From Gammaproteobacteria bacterium HGW-Gammaproteobacteria-15 (GTDB lineage Bacteria; Pseudomonadota; Gammaproteobacteria; Enterobacterales; Alteromonadaceae): a stretch of DNA of 64,000 nucleotides. The stretch spans positions 62,001-126,000 of the forward strand of contig PGZF01000004.1 of the NCBI GenBank assembly GCA_002840125.1. Direction: 5' to 3'. Position 1 is the first letter of the stretch. Each line of letters opens with the position of its first letter. The notes below the pieces were generated by a model. That model did no database searches. It was not told the DNA's origin and saw only the letters and a list, made by a program, of their open reading frames with translations. Positions 52,591-61,756 of this stretch are shown piece after piece. The position numbers and the translations under genes were made by a program.

Positions 52591-54057
52591 ATGTATATAG
52601 GCATAGACTTAGGCACATCTGGCGTAAAGGTTATTTTGCTTAGCCGCACCGGCAGCGTGATAGACAGCAGCAATGCCGAGCTTTCGGTAAGCAGGCCTTA
52701 TCCGCTATGGTCAGAGCAAGACCCACAGCATTGGTGGGCTGGCCTGCAGCAGTGCATGGCACAGCTAAGCCAGCGCCAGTCGCTGGCCGGGGTAAAAGCC
52801 ATCGGGCTGGCCGGGCAAATGCATGGTGCCACTTTACTGGACAGCAATAATGAACTGATCCGCCCGGCCATACTGTGGAACGACGGCCGCGCCTTTGCGC
52901 AGTGCCAGCAGTTAGAGCAACAGGTGCCGCAATTGCAACAGCTTACCGGTAACCTGGCCATGCCGGGTTTTACTGCACCAAAATTGCTCTGGCTGCATCA
53001 AAATGAGCCAGAGCACTTCAGCCGTATCGCAAAAGTATTACTGCCAAAAGACTACCTGCGCTTTTGCCTGAGCGGTGATTATGCCTCTGATATGTCGGAT
53101 TCAGCCGGTACTTTATGGCTGGATATGGCCAAACGGGACTGGAGCGACGCACTGCTGCAGGCCTGTGGTTTACACCGTGGCCAAATGCCGCAGTTGTATG
53201 AGGGTAACCAGATCACCGGTACTTTACTGCCTGAACTGGCGCAGCGCTGGGGTATGGCCGAAGTACCACTGGTTGCCGGTGGAGGTGATAACGCCGCCGG
53301 CGCTGTTGGCGCGGGTATTGTCAGTGCCGGCCAGGCGATGTTATCGCTTGGTACCTCCGGCGTGTATTTTGCGGTCAGTGCTGGTTTTATGGCGAATCCG
53401 CAGTCGGCGGTGCATAGTTTTTGCCATGCATTGCCCAATAGCTGGCACTTAATGTCGGTAACCTTAAGTGCGGCCAGTTGTCTGCAATGGTATGCCGATC
53501 AGGTGGCGCACGCCCCGGTGGCCGAGCTGTTAGCTGAGCTGGAGCAGGGCAATGCTGATATAAGCACCGATATTGCAGAACTGCCACTGTTTTTGCCTTA
53601 TCTGTCTGGCGAGCGCACACCACACAATAACCCTAATGCCAAAGGCGTCTGGTTTGGCTTAAGCCACGGCACAGATCGCAAAGCACTCACCTATTCGGTA
53701 TTAGAGGGCGTGAGTTTTGCGCTGGCGCAGGGCGCCGATGCGTTACATGCCAGTGGCCTGCAGCCGACAGAAATTAACCTTATTGGCGGTGGCGCCCGCA
53801 GTGCCTATTGGCGCCAGCTACTGGCAGATGTACTAAAGCTGCCACTTAGCTTTCGCCAAAGCGGTGAAGTGGGGCCAGCGCTGGGCGCTGCCCGGCTGGC
53901 GCAGCTGGCAATGGAGCCGAACACTGCAATGGCTGATATTTGCCCGCAGCCTGAATTGGTAAGCCGGCATCAGCCCGACAGCCAGCGCCATGCTGCGCTA
54001 TTGCCGCGTTACAACAAATTCAAGGCACTGTATCAGAGCCTGGCCGGACATTTTTAA
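52591..54057 (+). CDS. xylB: Xylulokinase XylB
   Basis: 488 residues of the FGGY family: MYIGIDLGTSGVKVILL start, LAGQMHGATLLD, PAILWNDGRA, GGGDNAAGAVG and LIGGGARSAYWRQLLADVL. It phosphorylates D-xylulose to xylulose-5-P. Start ATG 52591; a TTG two codons earlier is less likely. Followed by xylA after 255 bp that contain a repeated element. Confidence 0.94.
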   Translation: MYIGIDLGTSGVKVILLSRTGSVIDSSNAELSVSRPYPLWSEQDPQHWWAGLQQCMAQLSQRQSLAGVKAIGLAGQMHGATLLDSNNELIRPAILWNDGRAFAQCQQLEQQVPQLQQLTGNLAMPGFTAPKLLWLHQNEPEHFSRIAKVLLPKDYLRFCLSGDYASDMSDSAGTLWLDMAKRDWSDALLQACGLHRGQMPQLYEGNQITGTLLPELAQRWGMAEVPLVAGGGDNAAGAVGAGIVSAGQAMLSLGTSGVYFAVSAGFMANPQSAVHSFCHALPNSWHLMSVTLSAASCLQWYADQVAHAPVAELLAELEQGNADISTDIAELPLFLPYLSGERTPHNNPNAKGVWFGLSHGTDRKALTYSVLEGVSFALAQGADALHASGLQPTEINLIGGGARSAYWRQLLADVLKLPLSFRQSGEVGPALGAARLAQLAMEPNTAMADICPQPELVSRHQPDSQRHAALLPRYNKFKALYQSLAGHF

Positions 54058-54129
54058 GCTACAGCTTCAAAGCCAGAGCTAATATTGCCTAAGTCATTGC
54101 TGTTGTGGCCAGGCGGCAAGTGGATGAGT

Positions 54130-54192
54130 CCCATGAGCATAGTAAACTATGTGATTGGGGCGAAGACACGCAGCCAACAACGCTACGGCTGC
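54130..54192 (+). repeat. REP-like intergenic element between xylB and xylA
   Basis: Structured sequence with CATAGT/ACTATG (54138-54151) inside CCC/GGG arms and a second stem GCAGCC (54170-54175)/GGCTGC (54187-54192). I recall closely similar sequence (ATGAG...CATAG..ACTATGTGATTGGGG) between genes of many Alteromonadales; this is from memory and unverified. Such elements can stabilise or attenuate polycistronic mRNA. No open frame of protein character covers it. Confidence 0.6.
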
Positions 54193-54312
54193 AATGACGA
54201 CGGCAATTATGTTGAAAAGCACAAGATGGCTTTGAAAAAACATAATTGTGATAAGCCGCATCATTGCCCAACATTACACCAGCAGCATATGTGCAAAACC
54301 AAGGAGAGCAGC

Positions 54313-55632
54313 GTGGCTCAGTATTTCGATCAAGTAGATAAAATCGCCTATGAAGGTGCTGACAGCACCAATCCCCTCGCATTTAAACATTACAACGCCA
54401 GTGAAAAAATCCTCGGTAAAACCATGGCAGAGCACCTGCGTATGGCAGCCTGTTACTGGCATAACTTCTGCTGGAACGGCCAGGATGTGTTTGGCCAGTC
54501 CACATTTAACCGTCCCTGGCTGGTAGCCGGTGATGCTATGCAACAGGCAAAACACAAAGCCGATGTCGCCTTTGAATTTTTCCAAAAGTTAGGCATTCCG
54601 TATTATTGTTTCCATGACATCGACGTAGCGCCCGAGGGCAACAGCATCAAAGAGTACGTCAATAACTTTGCCGCTATGGTAGATGTGCTGGAGCAAAAGC
54701 AAGCACAAACCGGCGTTAAGCTGTTGTGGGGTACCGCTAATTTATTCAGCAACCCGCGCTATGCCGCCGGCGCAGCGTCTAACCCTGATCCGGAAGTATT
54801 CAGTTACGGCGCTACGCAGGTATTTCACGCCATGAACGCCACCAAACGGCTGGGCGGTGATAACTATGTACTGTGGGGCGGGCGCGAGGGTTACGAAACC
54901 CTGCTTAACACTGACCTGCGCCAGGAGCGCGCCCAGCTAGGCCGTTTTATGCAAATGGTGGTAGAGCATAAGCATAAAATTGGTTTTAAAGGCACCTTAC
55001 TGATTGAGCCTAAACCGCAAGAGCCAACTAAACACCAGTACGATTATGACTCAGCAACCGTGTACGGCTTTTTAAAGCAGTATGGCCTGGAAAAAGAGTT
55101 CCGCGTCAATATCGAAGCCAACCATGCCACCCTGGCCGGCCATTCTTTTCACCATGAAGTGGCAACCGCTATTTCGCTGGGCATTTTTGGCAGCATCGAC
55201 GCCAACCGCGGTGACGCACAAAACGGCTGGGATACCGATCAGTTTCCGATCAACGTGGAAGAGCTAAGCCTGGTGATGTACGAAATTCTGAAATCGGGCG
55301 GTTTATCTACCGGCGGGTTTAATTTTGACGCTAAGCTGCGCCGCCAAAGCCTGGATCGTTACGATCTGTTTTATGGCCATATCGGCGGCATGGACCATCT
55401 GGCCATGGCATTAAAACGCGCCGCCACTTTGCTGGAAAAAGATTTCCTCAGCGCCGCAGTTGCCGAACGCTACGCTGGCTGGAGTAACACGCTGGGTAAA
55501 GCCATTCAGAGCGGTGAGCACAGCCTGCAATCACTGGCTGATATGGTCGCGCGCGAACAACTGAACCCGCAAGCAGTGAGCGGCCAGCAAGAAAGGTTAG
55601 AAAACCAGGTTAATCTGGTGCTGTACCGCTAA
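54313..55632 (+). CDS. xylA: Xylose isomerase XylA
   Basis: 439 residues, matching the E. coli length (440): [13 protein letters not shown] region, [63 protein letters not shown] and the metal-binding [20 protein letters not shown]. Converts D-xylose to D-xylulose. GTG 54313 follows AAGGAGAG; the open frame extends 76 codons upstream through the repeat element, which is not coding. Confidence 0.95.
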   Translation: MAQYFDQVDKIAYEGADSTNPLAFKHYNASEKILGKTMAEHLRMAACYWHNFCWNGQDVFGQSTFNRPWLVAGDAMQQAKHKADVAFEFFQKLGIPYYCFHDIDVAPEGNSIKEYVNNFAAMVDVLEQKQAQTGVKLLWGTANLFSNPRYAAGAASNPDPEVFSYGATQVFHAMNATKRLGGDNYVLWGGREGYETLLNTDLRQERAQLGRFMQMVVEHKHKIGFKGTLLIEPKPQEPTKHQYDYDSATVYGFLKQYGLEKEFRVNIEANHATLAGHSFHHEVATAISLGIFGSIDANRGDAQNGWDTDQFPINVEELSLVMYEILKSGGLSTGGFNFDAKLRRQSLDRYDLFYGHIGGMDHLAMALKRAATLLEKDFLSAAVAERYAGWSNTLGKAIQSGEHSLQSLADMVAREQLNPQAVSGQQERLENQVNLVLYR

Positions 55633-55655
55633 GGTTGTGCTACCCCGTTGTTGTT

Positions 55656-55678
55656 GCCCGGCTTGCCGGGCTTTTTTT
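55656..55678 (+). terminator. Intrinsic terminator of xylA
   Basis: GCCCGGC (55656-55662) pairs with GCCGGGC (55665-55671), then seven T (55672-55678). Confidence 0.88.
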
Positions 55679-55943
55679 GGCTTATCAGCAACCTAACGTA
55701 GGCTTGTGACGCTTTAATCACCTTCTATCAGTTCTTATACTACTGGATTTACCAATTAAACTTCCTACTTGTTTAAGACGGCTTGAGTCGGGCGTAGTAT
55801 CCGGCACGGTAAAGTATGACTGTGTATCCAGACAATAAAACCTATAAATGGTCATATTCGAAATTTTGGGGCAGTTTAAAATTAAATTTGATTATTTTCA
55901 GTGGTTTAATCCATATCTCGACCCGAAAACTGTTAGGCTGGTA

Positions 55944-55984
55944 TTTTGCTGGTTAGTCTGGACGCAAAAGGCAAGACCCGATCT
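55944..55984. repeat. Degenerate direct repeat, copy 1
   Basis: TTTTGCTGGTTAGTCTG followed by GACGCAAAAGGCAAGACCCGATCT; the same block recurs at 56427-56469 with a few changes. Confidence 0.7.
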
Positions 55985-56000
55985 CCAAGGTGTTTACGTG

Positions 56001-56159
56001 ATGCTAGCCTCTGGTGATTATCCGTGGACAGTAGTGCCGGTTGAACGGCGCACGGAATATATGCAGGCATTGGAAGCAGCTAGCGTTAAGCAAGACATAG
56101 TGCCGTTCACGCAGTTTTTGGCATCACTATTGGAAAAGAAATCGCTTGCAGATAGTTAA
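56001..56159 (+). pseudogene. C-terminal remnant of a Fic-family protein
   Basis: Fifty-two residues from MLASGDYPWTVVPVERR through YMQALEAASVKQDIVPF to a stop match the usual C-terminus of single-domain Fic proteins (MLASGGYPWTVI..., ALEAASV.QDI.PFA.FL). The HPFxDGNGR AMPylation motif and everything before are missing; the sequence upstream to 55848 is open but not Fic-like. A decayed gene end, not a functional protein. Confidence 0.6.
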
Positions 56160-56426
56160 CCTTTCGCCAGCTGAAAGCAAATAAGCACTGCAAGCGGCTG
56201 CCCCAGTGCGAGCTAGAACCGAACAGCGGCTGACAGGCACTGCTGGAGTATATTTAATTTTTATCTAACCCTGTTTATTGAGGATACCGGGGTTGACGTC
56301 AGTTTTAGCGTAGTTGCGGGGCAGCCGAAAATTAATTTGTATAATCAAACGGCATATAAAAAACAGTAAAACTCAGTTTATCGGCAGCTGAAGTTCACTG
56401 CCGATTGCAGCGCTTCCAACGCGGTT

Positions 56427-56469
56427 TTTTGCTGGTTAGTCTGCAAGCAAAAAGGCAAGACTCGACTCT
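56427..56469. repeat. Degenerate direct repeat, copy 2
   Basis: TTTTGCTGGTTAGTCTG followed by CAAGCAAAAAGGCAAGACTCGA; copy 1 is at 55944-55984. Confidence 0.7.
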
Positions 56470-56652
56470 GGGAGACTATGGTTGGCGCTTCTGCTGTTAA
56501 TATGTTTCTTTTCAAAACCTCCGCGCCTGACTCTTTTGATTTTTAAAGGCAACCCGCTAAATTCTTGGTCCTGCCTGCCGTACTTTTTGCTTGCGGGAAG
56601 TCAGGGCTGCATATAGCTTAATAAGCAAGCACCATAACAGCTTGGAAAAGCC

Positions 56653-57246
56653 GTGCAGTTGATGAAAAAACTACAGCGTTATGCAATTTATTGCAGTCGG
56701 CAGCAACATGAAGCTGAAGACTTACTGCAGGATGCGCTGCTGGAAGCTGTCAGGCAAGGACGGGCAGAACTGAGCTTAGCCGTTAACCTGCGCTGGCTGC
56801 GAGGCGTTATTCGCCACTTGGCACTGGAGCGAGCTCGCAGTGCGGTGCGCAGCCGCCAGCGTGATACCGGTTACTACCAGTTGATGCCGCAGCAAGTGAG
56901 ACAGCCGATCACGCCAGATACCCGCTGGTTAAAGCATCTGCCCGCAGGGCAGCAGTTGGTGGCGCGTTTAATTATGGGTGGGCATAACCGGCAGGAAATC
57001 TGTTACCTTCTCGGGTTATCTGATGTGGCGTTAAGGCAACGGCTTAGCGCTATACGCAAGCAGTTGCAATACCGGCAGCATAACCCGCACGAGTTTTGTA
57101 TGCTGAAGTTGCCTTTGCCATACGGGCAGATCCGCCAGCAACTATTACCTCTGCTGGCGCAGAACGGGAAACTGGGTAGCCATGATCCGGATGGGCATTT
57201 ATTTATTATTTCACACCTCACAAAAAGTAGTGTGGCGGCAACTTAG
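56653..57246 (+). CDS. RNA polymerase sigma-70-like (ECF-type) protein
   Basis: About 197 residues with region 2-like helix QQHEAEDLLQDALLEAVRQG (residues 17-37) and a region 4-like helix-turn-helix RQEICYLLGLSDVALRQRLSAIRKQL (about 112-137). The C-terminal 55 residues match nothing I know. No anti-sigma gene is adjacent. GTG 56653 after GGAAAAG, with an ATG at 56662 as alternative. It may be an orphan sigma factor or a sigma-like transcription regulator. The VOC gene starts 37 bp later. Confidence 0.72.
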   Translation: MQLMKKLQRYAIYCSRQQHEAEDLLQDALLEAVRQGRAELSLAVNLRWLRGVIRHLALERARSAVRSRQRDTGYYQLMPQQVRQPITPDTRWLKHLPAGQQLVARLIMGGHNRQEICYLLGLSDVALRQRLSAIRKQLQYRQHNPHEFCMLKLPLPYGQIRQQLLPLLAQNGKLGSHDPDGHLFIISHLTKSSVAAT

Positions 57247-57283
57247 TGTCGGGCAGTTCGCCTTTATACATAAGGAACAACAA

Positions 57284-57649
57284 ATGAAAACATTGCGCAT
57301 AGGTACCATCGTTTATTATGTGTCTGACATTGGTCGTACAGAAGCTTTTTACCGCGGCACTATGGGGCTGGAGGTTCAGCGGATGGACGCCGACGACAAG
57401 GGCGAGCCCTGGTTGCATGCTTCTATTCCGGGAAATGTTGATTTGGTCTTTTTTAAAGGTGAAGTGAAAATCGGATCTTCGCCGATTATTGTGTTTGAAC
57501 TGGCTGAAGATATTGAGCAGGTGGTCAGTAACCTGGCCGAAGCCGGAGTAACTATCGTTACACCCGTTAGCCATGCACCAGGTGGACTGTCAGCAGATTT
57601 CCTTGACCCAGACGGTTATATTTTGTCTGTTTATCAGCAAAGCGCCTGA
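57284..57649 (+). CDS. VOC-family (glyoxalase/bleomycin-resistance fold) protein
   Basis: 121 residues: TIVYYVSDIGRTEAFYRGTMGLEV, IIVFELAEDIEQVVSNLAEAGV and the ending SADFLDPDGYILSVYQ are typical of the VOC fold. Reaction unknown. ATG 57284 follows AAGGA; an upstream open frame from 57182 overlaps the sigma-like gene and is not expected to be used. Confidence 0.85.
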   Translation: MKTLRIGTIVYYVSDIGRTEAFYRGTMGLEVQRMDADDKGEPWLHASIPGNVDLVFFKGEVKIGSSPIIVFELAEDIEQVVSNLAEAGVTIVTPVSHAPGGLSADFLDPDGYILSVYQQSA

Positions 57650-57660
57650 TAAAAATTGGC

Positions 57661-57695
57661 GGCAGCCGTGTCTAACGCGGCTGCCACTTATTTTT
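57661..57695 (+). terminator. Terminator of the VOC gene
   Basis: GGCAGCCG (57661-57668) pairs with CGGCTGCC (57678-57685) around a nine-base loop; a T-rich stretch (57687-57695) follows. Confidence 0.65.
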
Positions 57696-57717
57696 ATAAC
57701 TACTTATTTTTATAACT
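57686..57717. repeat. Perfect 16-bp tandem duplication
   Basis: ACTTATTTTTATAACT is repeated head-to-tail at 57686-57701 and 57702-57717, just after the VOC terminator stem and before the receptor promoter. Confidence 0.85.
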
Positions 57718-57792
57718 AGGCGCAAAAAAACTTCTCAAAATACTCCCCTCTGCTTACTTGACCCTTGCAACTTAAACAATTAAGATCTAAAT

Positions 57793-57811
57793 AAGAATGC
57801 TTATCATTATT
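57793..57811. promoter_or_regulatory. Fur-box-like site before the siderophore receptor
   Basis: AAGAATGCTTATCATTATT agrees with the 19-bp Fur consensus GATAATGATAATCATTATC at 14 positions. It lies 55 bp before the receptor ATG, so iron repression is likely. Confidence 0.7.
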
Positions 57812-57865
57812 GATGTTTAACCCTCCTTACTTCTATTGGCCTTAATTTTATCTGAGACAGATTGT

Positions 57866-59980
57866 ATGACCTTTCACATGTTACCCGGTTTTAGCACTGC
57901 GTCTGTTGCAGTGTTCTGTGCACTAGCTCAGCCTGCTTTTGCTGCTGTACAACCCATACAGGACACAAACGAATTGGAGCACATCGAAGTTAAAATTCGT
58001 GCGCCTTTTCGCGGCGATGTGCCATTAAGGCAGCAGCCTATTGCAGTGCAAACATTAACTAAAGAAGCGCTGGACGATGTCGGAGTCAGCAGTTTCGTTG
58101 AGGCACTCGACTTGTCTGCAAGCGTTGCCAGACAAAACAGCTTCGGAGATTTGTGGGACAGCTTTGCAATTCGGGGGTTAGTAGGGGATGAAAATATTCC
58201 ATCAGGCTACCTGATCAATGGTTTTAATGCCGGACGCGGCTATAGCGGTACCAGAGATACCACTAATATTGAAAGTATAGAAATTATGAAAGGGCCTGGC
58301 TCTGCCTTGTTTGGTCGCTCAGAGCCAGGCGGCACTATCAACATAGTGACAAAAAAACCACAGTTTGACCGCGAAGGTTATTTGCAGCTATCAGCCGGAC
58401 GTTGGGATAAATACCGTGCAGAAGGAGATTACACAGATGCACTCAGCGAGGATATTGCTATACGAATCAATGGTGCGTATGAAGACAATAAAAGCTTTCG
58501 TGACGAGGTTACATCCAGTAAAACAGTAATCACGCCGTCTTTACTATGGCTGCTTTCAGACTCAACCAAACTGGTATATGAACTGGAGTATGTCGAACAG
58601 GACGTTATTTTTGACCGCGGTATTATTGCTGTAGATGGCGATCCAGCCGCTTTGCCAGTGTCTAGATTTCTAGGCGAGGCAAAAGACGGTCCCACTAAGG
58701 TTGACGTGGTAGTACACCAGCTTACTCTGGAGCAAAAATTCGGCCGATGGGACTTGCTTAGCGGTGCTTACTACAAAAACTCATCATTTGTTAGCACTTC
58801 CAGTGATGCTGAGTTAGCGCCAGCTCGTCAGTTGTTTCTACAGGATGGGGAAACCTTAAGCCGCCAGCATAACCAGCGTGATTTTCAGACTACAGATTTA
58901 ACGGTGCGTACAGAATTAAGCGGTACCTTCAGTACAGGTGATCTGGTACACCATTTATTGATTGGTGCTGATGGCTATCGTTTCGAACTGCACAAAGACT
59001 GGACCAGATTCCGCCCTGCGGTAGGCCAGACTGCATATAGCATCAATGTGTTTAACCCTGTTTACGGGCAAACGCCGCCGGCTGGCACAAGAATTTTCGA
59101 TCAAAAAGAAACGCAGGTTTCTTACGGCTTATTTGTGCAGGATCAGATTGATTTAACCGCAAGCTGGAAAGTTCAATTAGGTGGCCGCTTCGATAGTTTC
59201 GAACAGGAAATAGACAACTACCTGACAGGTACTTCGTCCAGCCAGCATCAAACCGTATTTAATCCCAGAGCGGGCGTGGTGTACCAATGGTCAGACAGTG
59301 GGTCTTTTTATGGCAGCTATTCCCAGGGATTCAGACCCAATACCGGAGCTGATGCGAATAACAGGGCGTTCGCACCAGAAAAGACCAAGTCCTGGGAAAT
59401 TGGCACAAAATTCAGCCTGGGCTCAATTCAGGGTAGCTTGGCACTGTTCCGGGCAGAAAAAAACAATATGCTAACTACAGACCCAATACTCGGGGTTTCT
59501 GCAGCCTTGGGTGAAGTAGAAAGCCAAGGCGTTGAACTGGAAATGTCAGGACAAATAACTGATTCTACAAGCTATTTAATTTCCTATGCCTATATTGATG
59601 CCTCTACGGCAACAAATATGATCAATCTGGATTGGGGCATTGAGCTACCCAAAGGCAGCCCGCTGCTAAACATTCCTGAACATAGTGCCAGTGCAAGGGT
59701 AAAACAGCAGCTGGATCTATTCGGTTATAGTGCTCATATGGGTGCTGAAGTGCAGTATATTGGTGCCCGTCTTGGAGAAACCATAGATCCGGACTATATA
59801 TTGCCCGCTTATACGCTGGTGAATATCTTTGCCAGATTTGAACTGAGCGAGCAACTCAGCGCTCAACTGAACATCGACAATTTGTTTGATAAAACCCATT
59901 TTGTTAGTTCTTACTCAGCCATTTGGACAATGCCCGGAGCACCAAGAAGCTACAGTGCCAGCTTACGTTATAACTTTTAA
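57866..59980 (+). CDS. TonB-dependent siderophore receptor
   Basis: 704 residues. Signal peptide ending QPAFA, TonB-box-like EHIEVK, plug VPLRQQPIAVQTLTKEALDDVGVSS, FAIRGLVGDENIPSGYLINGF, SIEIMKGPGSALFGRSEPGGTINIVTKKP, then a beta-barrel ending in LRYNF with a terminal phenylalanine. Features match ferric-siderophore receptors of the FhuA/FecA type, and a Fur box precedes it. ATG 57866 chosen over an upstream TTG at 57836. The exact siderophore is not predictable. Confidence 0.9.
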   Translation: MTFHMLPGFSTASVAVFCALAQPAFAAVQPIQDTNELEHIEVKIRAPFRGDVPLRQQPIAVQTLTKEALDDVGVSSFVEALDLSASVARQNSFGDLWDSFAIRGLVGDENIPSGYLINGFNAGRGYSGTRDTTNIESIEIMKGPGSALFGRSEPGGTINIVTKKPQFDREGYLQLSAGRWDKYRAEGDYTDALSEDIAIRINGAYEDNKSFRDEVTSSKTVITPSLLWLLSDSTKLVYELEYVEQDVIFDRGIIAVDGDPAALPVSRFLGEAKDGPTKVDVVVHQLTLEQKFGRWDLLSGAYYKNSSFVSTSSDAELAPARQLFLQDGETLSRQHNQRDFQTTDLTVRTELSGTFSTGDLVHHLLIGADGYRFELHKDWTRFRPAVGQTAYSINVFNPVYGQTPPAGTRIFDQKETQVSYGLFVQDQIDLTASWKVQLGGRFDSFEQEIDNYLTGTSSSQHQTVFNPRAGVVYQWSDSGSFYGSYSQGFRPNTGADANNRAFAPEKTKSWEIGTKFSLGSIQGSLALFRAEKNNMLTTDPILGVSAALGEVESQGVELEMSGQITDSTSYLISYAYIDASTATNMINLDWGIELPKGSPLLNIPEHSASARVKQQLDLFGYSAHMGAEVQYIGARLGETIDPDYILPAYTLVNIFARFELSEQLSAQLNIDNLFDKTHFVSSYSAIWTMPGAPRSYSASLRYNF

Positions 59981-60088
59981 TAGCTAATGGCCGTGAGATA
60001 CAGCTAACTATCCTGCTTGCCTGCTATCCAGGTGGGGGAGTCCAGCGGATCCGGAGCAAGCTTGCCCGCCAGGATAGAAAGGAGAGCA

Positions 60089-60123
60089 AAGACATTAATC
60101 AGCTTGTCGCTGGTTAATGTCTT
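60089..60123. terminator. Long hairpin between the receptor and the sugar symporter
   Basis: AAGACATTAATCAGC (60089-60103) pairs with GCTGGTTAATGTCTT (60109-60123) around a TTGTC loop: a 15-bp stem with one G/T pair. No T run follows on either strand. It lies between convergent genes and probably ends or protects transcripts. Confidence 0.55.
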
Positions 60124-60158
60124 AATGCTCAGGCAGTAAAACCTGTTTGCCAGCTTAG

Positions 60159-61586
60159 TTAACCCTGCATATCCTCCAGCTCGGTGCCTTTGGTTTCATG
60201 CACCATTTTCGCGACAAAGAATATCGAACAGAATGCGCCCAGCGTATATAAACCGTAAGCACCGGCTAAACCTATGCCGCTTAGCAATAGCGGAAAGGTC
60301 ATGGTGATCAGGAAATTACTGCTCCATTGTGCCAGGCCGCTAACCGCCAGGCCTGAGCCGCGGATCTGGTTCGGGAACATCTCGCCCAGCATCACCCACA
60401 TTACCGGCCCCCAGGACATATTAAAGAAAAACACATAAGCATTGGCACTAATCAGCGCCACCATACCCCAGTCGCCCAGCAGCAGGCGGCCGTTGGCGTC
60501 CTGATCGGCATTGGCAAAGGCCAGCACCATCAGCGCCAGCGTAATGGCCATGCCAACAGAGCCCCATTTTAGCAGCGGCTTGCGGCCAATTTTATCAATA
60601 ACCAACAGCGTAATAACGCAGGCGGCAATGCTGAGTGCGCCGCTGATTACGTTGATCAGCAAGGCATCTGATTCTGAAAACCCCACCGCCTGCCACAGTA
60701 CAGCGCCGTAATAAAACACCACATTAATACCAACTAACTGCTGGAAGGTCGCCAGGCCAATGCCCACCCAAACAATACGGCGTAATTTGCCGCTTTGCTT
60801 ATCCACTAAATCGCGCAGCTGTGGTTGATGCTTGCCCTCCAGCGATTGCTGGATCTCGGTTAATTTGCGCGTTGCTGCACTGTCGCCATACAGCCGCGTT
60901 AACACCGTTTTCGCCAGTGCCGTTTTGCCCCTTAATACCAGAAAACGCGGGCTTTCCGGAATAAACAACAGCATCAGTAAAAACAGCATTGCCGGAATAA
61001 GCTCCATCCAGAACATCCAGCGCCAGGCGGCAAAGTCGAGCCACAGCACTGCAGTAGAAGCGCCGGCGAATTTTGCCAGCAGGTAGTTGCTGATAAAGGC
61101 CATAAACAGGCCGAAGATAATGGCAATTTGCTGTACCGTGGTTAACATACCGCGATAGCGCGCCGGGGCAACTTCGGAGATATAAGCCGGTGCCATCACC
61201 GACGCTGCACCCACGGCCAAACCGCCGAGAATACGGTAAAACACAAACTCCACAGAACTATCTGCCACGCCCGAGCCCCAGGCGCTGATAACAAAAAACA
61301 CCGCCGCTACCTGCAATAAGGTACGCCGGCCGCTGACATCGGCGAGGCGCCCGGCAAAGAAAGCCCCAACGGCGCAGCCCAGCAGCATGCTGGCGACATT
61401 AAAGCCGGTGCCAGCACTTTGCGAGTTAAACGCCTGCTGCAGGCCATCAACGGTGCCGTTAATCACGCCGCTGTCGTAGCCAAACAAAAAGCCACCTAGG
61501 GTGGCGACTATGGTAATAAATAAAATAAAGCCGCGGTTATCGGCTTCTGCCACAGTGAGTGCTGCGGTTACTGAGTTAGGCTGCAA
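60159..61586 (-). CDS. xylE: Sugar:H+ symporter of the MFS sugar-porter family, probable xylose transporter XylE
   Basis: 475 residues with 12 helices and sugar-porter signatures: GGFLFGYDSGVINGTVDGL at the N-terminus, RILGGLAVGAASVMAPAYISEVAPARYRG, PESPRFLVLRGK, GINVVFYYGAVLW and GPVMWVMLGEMFPNQIRGSGLA, the PESPR and related motifs. It imports D-xylose by context (xylA, xylB, GH8 next door). TTG start at 61586 with AGGGG upstream. Divergent from the GH8 gene. Confidence 0.88.
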   Translation of the reverse strand: MQPNSVTAALTVAEADNRGFILFITIVATLGGFLFGYDSGVINGTVDGLQQAFNSQSAGTGFNVASMLLGCAVGAFFAGRLADVSGRRTLLQVAAVFFVISAWGSGVADSSVEFVFYRILGGLAVGAASVMAPAYISEVAPARYRGMLTTVQQIAIIFGLFMAFISNYLLAKFAGASTAVLWLDFAAWRWMFWMELIPAMLFLLMLLFIPESPRFLVLRGKTALAKTVLTRLYGDSAATRKLTEIQQSLEGKHQPQLRDLVDKQSGKLRRIVWVGIGLATFQQLVGINVVFYYGAVLWQAVGFSESDALLINVISGALSIAACVITLLVIDKIGRKPLLKWGSVGMAITLALMVLAFANADQDANGRLLLGDWGMVALISANAYVFFFNMSWGPVMWVMLGEMFPNQIRGSGLAVSGLAQWSSNFLITMTFPLLLSGIGLAGAYGLYTLGAFCSIFFVAKMVHETKGTELEDMQG

Positions 61587-61756
61587 AATAATGACCCCTG
61601 TTATTGTAGTTATCTCTGTGCAGCATAAAGTTTAATCTGCACTTAAGCAGTGTGCTTGTTAAAAAACATAATTCTTTCAGTACATTTCGTTAATCCGCTA
61701 AGCGGCCTTGCATTGTATGGTAAGGTCAGATTGTCATTATAAAAGTAGCAATATCG

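Larger units (their letters stand above)
55633..56652. other. About 1 kb of degenerate sequence between xylA and the sigma-like gene
   Basis: After the xylA terminator there is no intact gene. It holds a Fic-protein remnant (56001-56159), two copies of a GCTGGTTAGTCTG-containing segment 483 bp apart, and an earlier loosely repeated GGGGCAG...AAAATTAA segment (about 55868 and 56318). The 490 bp before 56653 show no protein-like frame. Confidence 0.6.

Noticed and set aside
54085-54312. N-terminal extension of xylose isomerase
   Set aside because: It translates the repeat element; the GTG at 54313 has the proper ribosome site and length.
55820-55835. LexA-box-like CTGT-N8-ACAA before the Fic remnant
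   Set aside because: The last half-site base is wrong and only a decayed gene follows.
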